From NCBI GenBank assembly GCA_038213005.1, contig JBBQTU010000127.1, positions 1 to 12,387 on the forward strand: a stretch of DNA of 12,387 bases. Reading direction: 5' to 3'. Positions 6,156-12,286 of this stretch are shown one piece after another. The notes under the pieces are model-generated. The model ran no database searches, was not told where the DNA came from, and worked only from the letters and a program-made list of their open reading frames with translations. Made by a program: the position numbers and the translations under genes. Origin of the DNA: JBBQTU01 sp038213005 (lineage in GTDB: Bacteria > Planctomycetota > Phycisphaerae > Tepidisphaerales > Tepidisphaeraceae). Each line of letters starts with the position of its first letter. Within the stretch, counting starts at the first letter, position 1.

Positions 6156-7871
6156 CTATTCGATTCTGGCGACGACCATCGTAATGTCGTCGGTCGGTTC
6201 ACGCAGGCCGCAGAAGCGGCGGATTTCCCAAAGAATATTGCTGGCGATGTCACCTGCGGTCTTGCCTTCGCGTTTGAACGCCTCGATCAGCCGGTGCCGG
6301 CCGAAGGTTTCGTTGTTGAAGTTCATCGCGTCGGCCACACCGTCGGTGTACAGCAGCAACACATCGCCGCTGTGCAACTCGATGAGCGATTGTGAGAATT
6401 CCTCCTCCTCGCTCACACCCAGGACCATGTTGCCGCCGGGCAGTTCTGTGACCTGGCCTTTTCGCAGCAGCAGGCCCGGCGGATGGCCGGCGTTGCAGTA
6501 GGTGAATCGCTTGCTGGAGATGTTGATGACACCGTAGATGAGCGTGACGAATTCCGATGGTTCGGTGTCGCGGCAGAGCATGCCGTTGACCCGGTGGATG
6601 ATCTCGTAGAGATAGTAAAGATTGTCCACCTGCGCTCGCAGCGCCGCCCGGACGGACGCCATGATCAGCGAAGCCGGAACGCCCTTGCCGGCAACGTCAG
6701 CGACGACCAAGCCAAGGTTGTTATCCGGCAGGGGGATGAAATCCAGGAAGTCGCCTCCCAGTTCGAAGCAGGGGACATACACGCTGGCCAGGTCCACGCC
6801 GGGGATGATCGGGGCCTTCTGGGGCACCATGCGTTTCTGTACGTCGGCCGCCATCTGCACCTGTTTTTCCAGGCGTTCGGCCTCGATGGATTCGACCAGC
6901 AGTCGCGCGTTTTCGATAGCCGCCGCAGCCTGGGCGGCCACCGCTTTAAGCAGGTCGATGCGGAGTTGGCTGAAATGTTGTTCTACGCTGGTATAGACGC
7001 GCAGGGCGCCGATAGGCTTGCCCTTATACCGCATCCCCGCCACCAGCATCGAGGCGATGCCTTCCAGTTGCGACTCACTGGGGTAGAGCACTCGCGGGTC
7101 GGTTGCCATGTTGCCAACGTAGGCGAAACCGGTGGGGCCCAGCGCTTCGCGGTCAATCTCGGCCGAACTGAGACGGATCGGTCCCTTGTCCAGGTACGAC
7201 TGCGAGAGGTTGTAGACGGCCTTGATCACCAGTTCATCGCGGCCGGGCTCGATCAGGCGGATGGACGCCGCCTTGACGTTCATGATGTGTGCCACCAACT
7301 CGACGGTGCGATTCAGCAGCACGGTCAGGTCTCGCGACTCGGCCATGAGCGTGGAAACCTGGTAGACTGCCGTCAGCTCATTGATGCGCTGGCGCAACTG
7401 GTATTCCTGGAAGCAGAGCCGCGCCACGGCGTTGGCCAGCAGGAATAGAAACTGGATGCTGGCCGGCTTGGTCTTGGACTGCCGCTGGAGCTGAGAGATC
7501 GCCGCCTTGAGTTGCCGCGCGTCGATCTGGAACTTGTCAGCGAGGGTCGCCAGACGGGCTTCGTCGTAAGCGATGCCGCCGGCACCGGCCATGCGGATGG
7601 TGCCCAGCCGCTGGTTGTTGACGATGATCGGGGCGACGTATTCGCGGCCCTCGCGCGTGGGGCCGGGCTGGCTCTCTTCGGCTTCTTCGATCGCCTGCTG
7701 CCGGCGCAGAAACTCGCTGGTGGGCTGCGGCTGAGTCAGGCGGTTGCCGTCGGCGTCGGTGATGGTGACCTTGACGTTCGTGACCGACGCGAAGCTGTCC
7801 TGGATCTCCTGAAGGGTGGGCAGATCCATGAAGTCGGTGAGGCGAAGATTGTCCTGCTCGATGTCGGCCAT
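6156..7871 (-). CDS. PocR-like / GAF / PP2C (RsbU-SpoIIE type) phosphatase
   Basis: This 571-residue soluble signalling phosphatase probably dephosphorylates an anti-anti-sigma (STAS) protein. Start: the frame is open to 8021, but the ATG at 7871 has GGAG 8 nt upstream and homology begins there ('MADIEQDNLRLTDFMDLPTLQEIQDSF'). Residues ~9-110 resemble the PocR ligand-binding domain (a PAS-like fold), yet lack the cysteines usual there. Residues ~160-325 are a GAF domain (ELTAVYQVSTLMAESRDL through VAAQAAAAIENARLL). Residues ~340-571 are the SpoIIE/PP2C catalytic domain: GGDFLD (372-377), DVAGKG (392-397), AGHPPG (461-466), YTDGV (508-512) and DDIT (561-564), which include the metal-binding aspartates and look intact. 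No membrane segment is seen. The PH-domain gene follows 34 bp downstream. No partner STAS or anti-sigma kinase gene lies in this window. Confidence 0.93.
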   Translation of the reverse strand: MADIEQDNLRLTDFMDLPTLQEIQDSFASVTNVKVTITDADGNRLTQPQPTSEFLRRQQAIEEAEESQPGPTREGREYVAPIIVNNQRLGTIRMAGAGGIAYDEARLATLADKFQIDARQLKAAISQLQRQSKTKPASIQFLFLLANAVARLCFQEYQLRQRINELTAVYQVSTLMAESRDLTVLLNRTVELVAHIMNVKAASIRLIEPGRDELVIKAVYNLSQSYLDKGPIRLSSAEIDREALGPTGFAYVGNMATDPRVLYPSESQLEGIASMLVAGMRYKGKPIGALRVYTSVEQHFSQLRIDLLKAVAAQAAAAIENARLLVESIEAERLEKQVQMAADVQKRMVPQKAPIIPGVDLASVYVPCFELGGDFLDFIPLPDNNLGLVVADVAGKGVPASLIMASVRAALRAQVDNLYYLYEIIHRVNGMLCRDTEPSEFVTLIYGVINISSKRFTYCNAGHPPGLLLRKGQVTELPGGNMVLGVSEEEEFSQSLIELHSGDVLLLYTDGVADAMNFNNETFGRHRLIEAFKREGKTAGDIASNILWEIRRFCGLREPTDDITMVVARIE

Positions 7872-7879
7872 CCGTTGCG

Positions 7880-7883
7880 CTCC
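7880..7883 (-). promoter_or_regulatory. Ribosome-binding site deciding the phosphatase start
   Basis: The minus strand has GGAG, 8 nt and then ATG at 7871. The 50-codon upstream extension of the same frame has low-complexity composition and no homology, so this site supports the shorter protein. Confidence 0.6.
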
Positions 7884-7936
7884 AATGCGTTGCGCCGCCA
7901 CTGCGGCCTGCCCAGTTCCATGGGCATCGGCAGGTG

Positions 7937-7964
7937 ATTGTAAACGCACCGGATGGGCGTGCAA
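7937..7964 (-). promoter_or_regulatory. Candidate sigma-70-like promoter for the phosphatase operon
   Basis: On the minus strand, TTGCAC (7964-7959), a 16-bp spacer and TACAAT (7942-7937) form a fair -35/-10 pair. The -10 matches the consensus at 5 of 6 bases, the -35 at only 3 of 6. It ends about 65 nt before the ATG at 7871, within the 138-bp divergent region shared with the MsrB gene. This is a sequence match only. Confidence 0.35.
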
Positions 7965-8009
7965 TGGCGGCGGACTTGCCTCTGGCGGGTTTCTGGCCTT
8001 CAATGATGT

Positions 8010-8561
8010 ATGAAAAGCCATGGTGCGACAACGCTATTGCTCCTGGCGCCCTTGGTGGGCTGTGATCGTGCGGCCCCCGCTCAGGAACGTTCGGAACCCC
8101 CAACCACACGGCCAGCCATGAATAAAATAGATCCCTTACCGACGAGCGACGCGCAGTGGAAAAAACTGCTTACCCCCGAGCAATATCGTGTGCTGCGGCG
8201 CGCGGGCACCGAGCGGGCTTTCACCGGCGAATACACCGACAAGACCGATGCGGGGACATATTACTGCGCGGCCTGTGGGCAGGAACTGTTCTCCAGCAAG
8301 ACCAAGTTCCACTCCGGGTGCGGCTGGCCGGCTTTCTATGCCTCACTGGCCGGAGACAAGGTGAAACTGCGTGAGGACCACTCATTGGGCATGATGCGCA
8401 CCGAAGTGCTGTGCGCCCGCTGCGGCAGTCATCTCGGGCACCTGTTCGCCCAAGAAACCCGTATTGATGAGAACGGCAAAAAGGTGCCCACCGACAGGTT
8501 CTGCATCAATTCCGTGTCGCTCAAGTTTGTCCCAGACCCGCCCACGACCAAGCCTGATTAG
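8010..8561 (+). CDS. msrB: Methionine-R-sulfoxide reductase B, lipoprotein form
   Basis: This 183-residue protein reduces methionine-R-sulfoxide in oxidised proteins. Residues 1-18 form a lipoprotein signal (ATTLLLLAPLVGC) with lipobox LVGC and lipidated Cys18, followed by a Pro/Thr linker (APAQERSEPPTTRPA). The MsrB domain spans ~44-175. Zinc cysteines are Cys86/Cys89 (YYCAACG) and Cys135/Cys138 (LCARCG). The conserved SGCGWPAF is at 102-109, where Cys104 is a candidate resolving cysteine. HLGH is at 141-144, and the catalytic Cys165 is in RFCINSVSL. All key residues are present. An internal ATG at 8118 would give a cytoplasmic form, but the lipobox makes the 8010 start more likely; no strong ribosome-binding site precedes it. 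It is divergent from the phosphatase gene. Confidence 0.93.
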   Translation: MKSHGATTLLLLAPLVGCDRAAPAQERSEPPTTRPAMNKIDPLPTSDAQWKKLLTPEQYRVLRRAGTERAFTGEYTDKTDAGTYYCAACGQELFSSKTKFHSGCGWPAFYASLAGDKVKLREDHSLGMMRTEVLCARCGSHLGHLFAQETRIDENGKKVPTDRFCINSVSLKFVPDPPTTKPD

Positions 8562-8611
8562 CCCCGGCACATCAATAACTGGCAGAAATGGCTCGATGAT
8601 CTGTTCTTATT

Positions 8612-8635
8612 CTTCCCCCTGGCGGAGGTTGGAAG
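8612..8635. repeat. Structured intergenic repeat, copy 1
   Basis: The core is CCCCCTGGCGGAGG (8615-8628). Outer arms CTTCC (8612-8616) and GGAAG (8631-8635) pair, and the inner CCT/AGG pairs around GGCGG. The core is identical to 8732-8745, 117 bp away. Confidence 0.75.
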
Positions 8636-8725
8636 GAGGTTGGCCTTTCGGAGCCGGACGGTTGTTGATATACCGGTCCTTAGTGGTCACCGGCGCAAAT
8701 ACAGTGACGCACGCGGGCCTTCTGT

Positions 8726-8757
8726 CCCCTCCCCCCTGGCGGAGGGTTAGGGAGGGG
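8726..8757. repeat. Structured intergenic repeat, copy 2 (terminator-like)
   Basis: CCCCTCCC (8726-8733) pairs with GGGAGGGG (8750-8757). The inner CCCT/AGGG pairs around GGCGG, with TTA bulged. Compared with copy 1 the outer stem keeps pairing while a C-G pair replaces a T-A pair. It is followed by GTTTCT, so it may also serve as an msrB terminator. Confidence 0.75.
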
Positions 8758-8960
8758 GTTTCTGCCTTCCGCGCTTGCCCCGCGTCGCGTGCAAATACGT
8801 CGCCGAACTTACGCCACGAACCACTTCGGCCCTGGATCAGTTGAACCACGAGCGCTACTCGCGATTGCCCTGGGGTGCGGATGACCGCCGGAATATCCTG
8901 ATCGGGCCTTGATAAAGGGTCTGTATCGGAGGCCGGCAGTGCCAGCGTCACTGAGCCCGC

Positions 8961-9395
8961 TCAGGGTCCGATCAACTGGCTGGCCACTGCGACGAAGCGG
9001 TTTCGCGCCTCGTAGAGAGCGGAATCCAGGAATTGCTGTTCATCGGCGGCGAGGTTGCCCTTGGTCTTCTGTTCCAGGATGGTGAGCTGGTCGATCTGGT
9101 ATCGGGCCATGTCGAGGTTCATCATCGGCTGGCCGCCGCGTCCGGCCAGGTCGCCCAGAAAATAGAGGGTCTGGGTGAGCATGGACTGGGCGATGGCGGC
9201 GAAGGAAGCGGTGGGGATCTCGCCTGCGGCCGCAGTGCGTCGGCCGGCGGGGGTCGCCTGTTCCGTTGCCGTGGGGGCGGGCGTGACTTCAGCGGTCGCA
9301 GTCGCCTGCTCCTGCTCGGCGAGTCGCTTCTTCTCTTCCTGTGCCTGCCGCTTCCAGTCGTCGTCAACCGAGAGGATGATCTTCTGGTCTGCCAT
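8961..9395 (-). CDS. DUF1844 family protein
   Basis: This is a small (144-residue) cytoplasmic protein of unknown function. Residues 1-30 are charged and helical (DDDWKRQAQEEKKRLAEQEQ). Residues 31-58 are an Ala/Thr/Pro-rich linker. Residues ~61-138 match the DUF1844 pattern: 'SFAAIAQSMLTQTLYFLGDL', then NLDMARYQIDQLTILEQKTKGNL, then the 'EQQFLDSALYEARNRFV' helix. The family is widespread in bacteria, including planctomycetes, and has no established activity. The ATG at 9395 has AAGAAGG about 10 nt upstream. A 184-bp gap separates it from the GH43 gene upstream on the same strand, so a shared operon is uncertain. Confidence 0.9.
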   Translation of the reverse strand: MADQKIILSVDDDWKRQAQEEKKRLAEQEQATATAEVTPAPTATEQATPAGRRTAAAGEIPTASFAAIAQSMLTQTLYFLGDLAGRGGQPMMNLDMARYQIDQLTILEQKTKGNLAADEQQFLDSALYEARNRFVAVASQLIGP

Positions 9396-9534
9396 TGTGT
9401 GCTACCTTCTTATAATCAGGATACCGGCCCGGTGGCCTGTTGATCCATGAGATTCTATAGAAGCCGTCGGGAATGGGTAGGGGCGTCCAGAAAAATCGTT
9501 GGCCGGGTCATTTGTGGGAGATGGACGAGGGGGC

Positions 9535-9571
9535 ATCGCGCCCGTTGACTATGTACGGGTGGTCGCGCGAT
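9535..9571 (-). terminator. Two-part stem-loop just after the GH43 gene
   Basis: ATCGCGC (9535-9541) pairs with GCGCGAT (9565-9571), and inside it CCGT (9542-9545) pairs with ACGG (9555-9558). It begins 8 bp past the GH43 stop codon on the minus strand, where a terminator is expected. No T-run follows, so the call is tentative. The remaining ~140 bp up to the DUF1844 start show nothing else clear. Confidence 0.4.
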
Positions 9572-9579
9572 AGGCCAAC

Positions 9580-11106
9580 TCACCGCTCCTGTAGCGGCGG
9601 GTTGTTTGGGCCGTCATGCGTATAGGTGAACCAGTCGAAGTCGGCGACACCACCTTCTGCTTGCGCGTTGAAACTGTAGAGGCCGAGGCGCGAACCTTTC
9701 CAACTGTGGCTCTGCAGTGCGCAGCTACTGCCAAGCGGGGTGAAGGTTGTGTTGTCCACGCTGAACGAAAACAGGGTCAGACCGTCGAGATCGAGTTCCA
9801 CTGCGAGATAGACGTGATCGCAGTTGAGGATCGGCCCGCTGGATTGATACCCACTGTTGGAAACGACCACGCGTCGCCGGCCGGCTTCGCCGAAGATATA
9901 CAGCCAGTGCGGGGCGCCGCCCATAAGGCACAGCCCGGCTTCCTGGCCGTCCACGATGCCCCGGATATCCAGTTTGCAGACCGCGCGGCCGGTACGGCCC
10001 ATGATCTTCTGGGTGAGCGTGTTGGGAGCCTGCCAGAAACTGGGCGCGTGCGAGGCCTGCAGGCGCAACCACCCTGGTCGGGCGCTCAGCGACCATCGAC
10101 GGTCTTGCGGATTGTGGTTCCATGCCCACTGCAGGCCAAGTGCCGCCGAGTCAAAGCCGTCGGATGTCGCAGGGGTGCAGGCCGAGGATTTATATCGCAC
10201 ACGGGGTGCTGCAAAGCTTTTTACCGGTTCGCCCGGGCCGTTGTCGACCGGGTTGACGCCCATCACCGGCCAGTCATCCACCCATCGAACGGGCTCCAGG
10301 TGGCAGACGCGGCCAATCGATCCCGCATCCTGAAAATGCATGAACCACGATTCGCCATTATCAAGCTCGACCAGGGCGCCCTGATGCGGACCGTTGACGG
10401 TGGTGTGGCCCTGCCACAAGACGACCCGCCGCTCGTATGGCCCATAGATATTTCGGCTGCGCAGCGCCGTCTGCCACCCGGTGGCGACGCCGCCCTCGGG
10501 GATCAGCAGATAGTACCAGCCGCTGCGTTTGTATATTTTCGTGCCTTCGGCGACCGGACCGTTGTAGACCGTGACGCCGTCGTCGAGCAGTTGCGTGCCG
10601 TCAGGAGACATCTTGTGGAGGATGATGGGGCCAGCGCCATACAGGCTGTGCCCGAGATAGGCTTTGCCGTCATCATCCCAGAACGGACAGGGGTCTTCCC
10701 AGTGAAAGACCCGCTTCACCTCATGCAGCGGCGCCCAGGGGCCGGCAGGGTTTGTGGCTGAGGTCATATAGAGCCCCTCGTCGGGGGTGCAGAAATAGAC
10801 CCAGAACCGGTTGTTGTGATACTTAATGGCCGGAGCCCATGACCCTCCACCATAGCGCCCGCAGGTGTCGTACGCGGGATCGATCGTCAACCGGTCATAG
10901 ATTCGCCCGATGATCGTCCAGTTGACCAGATCCCTGGAATGCAGCACTGGCATACCCATGAAATGGAATTCAGAGGCGATCATGTAGAAGTCATCATCGA
11001 CGCGGACGATGTCCGGATCAGAATAGTCGGCGTTGAGCACCGGGTTGACATAGCTGCCGTTGCCCTGGTCACCCCATCGGGGCGGCATTGCCGGGGTGGA
11101 GTTCAT
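9580..11106 (-). CDS. GH43 glycosidase (beta-xylosidase/arabinofuranosidase-like)
   Basis: This 508-residue two-domain glycoside hydrolase belongs to family 43, inverting enzymes acting mainly on beta-xylosides or alpha-L-arabinofuranosides. The five-blade propeller domain spans ~18-298. Catalytic residues are the base Asp30 (NADYSDPDIVRV), the pKa-modulating Asp138 (HWEDPCPFWDDDG) and the general acid Glu187 (GPVAEGTKIYKR). NGPHQGALVE (238-247) supplies the conserved central His. Residues ~316-497 form a concanavalin-like beta-sandwich typical of GH43 beta-xylosidases ('LGLQWAWNHNPQDRRWSL' and 'RPGWLRLQA'). No signal peptide is present, so the enzyme is cytoplasmic. The ATG at 11106 has GAGGA 7 nt upstream. 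The exact sugar specificity cannot be fixed. No transporter or regulator gene is adjacent within the window. Confidence 0.95.
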   Translation of the reverse strand: MNSTPAMPPRWGDQGNGSYVNPVLNADYSDPDIVRVDDDFYMIASEFHFMGMPVLHSRDLVNWTIIGRIYDRLTIDPAYDTCGRYGGGSWAPAIKYHNNRFWVYFCTPDEGLYMTSATNPAGPWAPLHEVKRVFHWEDPCPFWDDDGKAYLGHSLYGAGPIILHKMSPDGTQLLDDGVTVYNGPVAEGTKIYKRSGWYYLLIPEGGVATGWQTALRSRNIYGPYERRVVLWQGHTTVNGPHQGALVELDNGESWFMHFQDAGSIGRVCHLEPVRWVDDWPVMGVNPVDNGPGEPVKSFAAPRVRYKSSACTPATSDGFDSAALGLQWAWNHNPQDRRWSLSARPGWLRLQASHAPSFWQAPNTLTQKIMGRTGRAVCKLDIRGIVDGQEAGLCLMGGAPHWLYIFGEAGRRRVVVSNSGYQSSGPILNCDHVYLAVELDLDGLTLFSFSVDNTTFTPLGSSCALQSHSWKGSRLGLYSFNAQAEGGVADFDWFTYTHDGPNNPPLQER

Positions 11107-11468
11107 GAGATTCCTCGTGAGTAGAAGACTTTGGAAATCGGAAAGGCAGTGGCGTCACTCTTTCTCGTTCCGACATTCCAGAGCATCGGAGTGTATTACA
11201 CCTCGCGACACGATGGGAGGGGGCGTGGGCGTTTTTATGGGCGTCCGGGGGATCTGATAAAGATGGCATGTCCGATTTACGCACAGCCAACGTGCGTTCG
11301 CGGGAACATCACGCCGCGCGGGTGGAAATATCCGCGCGAAAGAATATCCGCGCGGCGCATTGCAGGATGGCAAGATAAACCGGACAATATAAACTGCGTC
11401 CTGCTTTCCATCCGTCTTAGTGGCCGGGCCGCGACAATCAAGGTCGCAGCGTCCCGACAATCCGGGCA
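11107..11468. other. Upstream region of the GH43 gene
   Basis: No credible gene is seen here. Open frames present run on into repeats and have no recognisable product. The region probably holds the GH43 promoter. GTGTATTACAC (11191-11201, arms GTGTA/TACAC), 85 bp before the GH43 ATG, is a small dyad that could be an operator. No -35/-10 pair is convincing. Confidence 0.4.
11314..11355. repeat. Cluster of CCGCGCG motifs with a 12-bp direct repeat
   Basis: AATATCCGCGCG occurs at 11327-11338 and again at 11343-11354, 16 bp apart. A third CCGCGCGG lies at 11314-11321. CCGCGCGG is itself a palindrome. The cluster is about 210-250 bp upstream of the GH43 start and could be a protein-binding array or a repeat-element relic. 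Confidence 0.6.
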
Positions 11469-11496
11469 AGCACGAAATACGAAGCACGAAATACGA
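11469..11496. repeat. Two tandem copies of a 14-bp repeat
   Basis: AGCACGAAATACGA (11469-11482) is repeated exactly at 11483-11496. It is AT-richer than the surroundings. From memory, similar 'CGAAATACGAA' runs are common between genes in planctomycete genomes. It marks the start of the hairpin array. Confidence 0.8.
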
Positions 11497-11562
11497 AACA
11501 ACACGGTAACGGAGGAAACTGGAAGGAGCAAACGCGGAGCGGCACGGACATGGGGCACGTCA

Positions 11563-11575
11563 CCCGATTTTCGGG
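11563..11575. repeat. Small hairpin CCCGA-TTT-TCGGG
   Basis: A 5-bp stem with a 3-nt loop, followed by CACGC. The same CCCG/CGGGCACGC context returns at 11741-11759 with an A-rich loop. Confidence 0.5.
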
Positions 11576-11589
11576 CACGCGATTTCTTA

Positions 11590-11602
11590 GCCCCAACGGG
11601 GC
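11590..11602. repeat. REP-like hairpin GCCCC-AAC-GGGGC
   Basis: A perfect 5-bp stem with a 3-nt loop, followed by GGCA. It pairs in style with 11669-11681 (followed by GACA), and the two frame a longer hairpin between them. This resembles REP/BIME organisation. Confidence 0.6.
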
Positions 11603-11614
11603 GGCATTCTTGAG

Positions 11615-11645
11615 CCCAGGGTAAGCGTACTCGCGCAGCCCTGGG
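11615..11645. repeat. Central hairpin CCCAGGG...CCCTGGG
   Basis: CCCAGGG (11615-11621) pairs with CCCTGGG (11639-11645). The inner GCG (11625-11627) pairs with CGC (11632-11634). GGGTAAG follows both arms. The flanking small hairpins make a three-hairpin unit of about 92 bp. Confidence 0.6.
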
Positions 11646-11668
11646 TAAGAAACATTCACCCCGAATGA

Positions 11669-11681
11669 GCCCTGACAGGGC
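11669..11681. repeat. REP-like hairpin GCCCT-GAC-AGGGC
   Basis: A perfect 5-bp stem with a 3-nt loop. It has the same layout as 11590-11602 with one stem pair changed on both sides (C-G to T-A), so pairing is kept. Confidence 0.6.
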
Positions 11682-11738
11682 GACACATCTTTCAGCACCC
11701 TATTCGCTCCAACCACCCGCTGACGCGCAACTTGCATC

Positions 11739-11756
11739 TGCCCGAAAAAACGGGCA
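11739..11756. repeat. Hairpin TGCCCG-AAAAAA-CGGGCA
   Basis: A perfect 6-bp stem with an A6 loop, followed by CGC. The right arm shares CGGGCACGC with the hairpin at 11563-11575. Confidence 0.6.
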
Positions 11757-11828
11757 CGCCCCACGCCATCTGGAGCGCCAATATCGTTTCTTGGGCGCAG
11801 GACACCTCCGGCGGGGGATCTTTGGAGT

Positions 11829-11847
11829 GCGGTAAGCTTCTTACCGC
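11829..11847. repeat. Hairpin GCGGTAAG-CTT-CTTACCGC
   Basis: A perfect 8-bp stem with a CTT loop. It lies 8 bp before a second hairpin with the same loop (11850-11874) but a different stem. Confidence 0.75.
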
Positions 11848-11849
11848 TT

Positions 11850-11874
11850 TCCCGAGGCGAGCTTCTCGCCGGGA
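11850..11874. repeat. Hairpin GGCGAG-CTT-CTCGCC with outer TCCC/GGGA stem
   Basis: The perfect 6-bp inner stem (11856-11870) has the same CTT loop as the previous hairpin. TCCC (11850-11853) pairs with GGGA (11871-11874), with two bases bulged on the left. The two neighbouring hairpins share the motif RAGCTTCTY, with compensating stem changes. Confidence 0.75.
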
Positions 11875-11923
11875 GGGCCGTGCAGCGGAGTAGAACATGA
11901 TTAGTCACCAACTGCGTCCCACA

Positions 11924-12054
11924 AGAGACAGGAAAGGGGGACACTGGACAAATGACGGCGGCGTGGGGTATCCTGCTGGCCATGCCAAGACAACCTCGCA
12001 GAGCCCAAGGCGGCATGGTCTTTCATGCCATGAACCGTGGCAATTGCCGCATGC
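11924..12054. repeat. 131-bp perfect direct repeat, copy 1
   Basis: This segment, beginning AGAGACAGGAAAGGGGGACA, recurs identically at 12131-12261. It carries the presumed 5' leader and the first 24 codons of the RAYT gene. Flanking bases differ at both ends, so the limits are exact. Confidence 0.95.
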
Positions 12055-12278
12055 CCATCTTTGAGAAGGACCGTGACTATCTGGCGTTTCTGAAACTCAT
12101 GGAACAAGGCCGACAGCGCGCGGGCATGCGAGAGACAGGAAAGGGGGACACTGGACAAATGACGGCGGCGTGGGGTATCCTGCTGGCCATGCCAAGACAA
12201 CCTCGCAGAGCCCAAGGCGGCATGGTCTTTCATGCCATGAACCGTGGCAATTGCCGCATGCTGTCAACGCCGAGTTGA
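11982..12278 (+). pseudogene. Truncated, partly duplicated REP-associated tyrosine transposase (RAYT)
   Basis: From the ATG at 11982 the frame reads MPRQPRRAQGGMVFHAMNRG, then NCRMPIFEKDRDYLAFLKLM to RAGMR. This is the recognisable N-terminus of Y1 REP-associated transposases (PF01797-like), whose first strand ends with H-x-M/L-N-R-G followed by an 'IF..D.D...FL' helix. In intact members the HUH motif (a 'MPNHWH' type sequence) follows shortly afterwards. Here the sequence instead jumps at 12131 to a second copy of the leader, restarts at the ATG at 12189, and after 24 codons (..RGNCRM) runs into LSTPS and a stop at 12276-12278. Neither the HUH motif nor the catalytic Tyr is present, so it is inactive. 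The frame stays open through both copies because the copies are 207 bp apart. The hairpin array at 11563-11874 lies just upstream and may be related to its target repeats. Confidence 0.82.
12131..12261. repeat. 131-bp perfect direct repeat, copy 2
   Basis: Identical to 11924-12054 and separated from it by 76 bp that carry codons 25-50 of the RAYT. After this copy the sequence has no similarity to the RAYT. Confidence 0.95.
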
Positions 12279-12286
12279 AACTGTAG

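Larger units (their letters stand above)
8562..8960. other. 399-bp gap with structured repeats and a possible gene remnant
   Basis: The gap lies between the convergent msrB and DUF1844 genes. It contains two copies of a hairpin repeat (8612-8635 and 8726-8757). A short plus-strand frame from about 8751 to a TGA-TAA double stop at 8910-8915 reads like a plausible protein C-terminus ('TSALDQLNHERYSRLPWGADD' then RRNILIGP), but I recognise no family and it has no start. A minus-strand open frame (8607-8951) runs through both repeats and is probably accidental. No promoter or RNA gene is evident. Confidence 0.45.

Noticed and set aside
6483..7448. Plus-strand open frame opposite the phosphatase
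   Set aside because: It is the mirror of a frame with intact PP2C and GAF motifs.
8607..8951. Minus-strand 114-codon frame in the msrB-DUF1844 gap
   Set aside because: It runs through both copies of the structured repeat, has no ribosome-binding site I can see, and matches nothing known.
9616..10761. Plus-strand 381-codon frame opposite the GH43 gene
   Set aside because: The GH43 strand has all catalytic residues and a proper ribosome-binding site; this frame shows no recognisable domain.
11131..11613. Plus-strand 160-codon frame upstream of the GH43 gene
   Set aside because: Its translation consists largely of the tandem 14-bp repeat and hairpin sequence, so it is not a credible protein.
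11469..11874. CRISPR array
   Set aside because: The repeats differ in sequence and length, spacers are irregular, and no cas gene is present.
11438..12016. Minus-strand 192-codon frame across the hairpin array
   Set aside because: It is made of repeat and hairpin sequence and ends inside the duplicated RAYT leader; there is no start signal or family.
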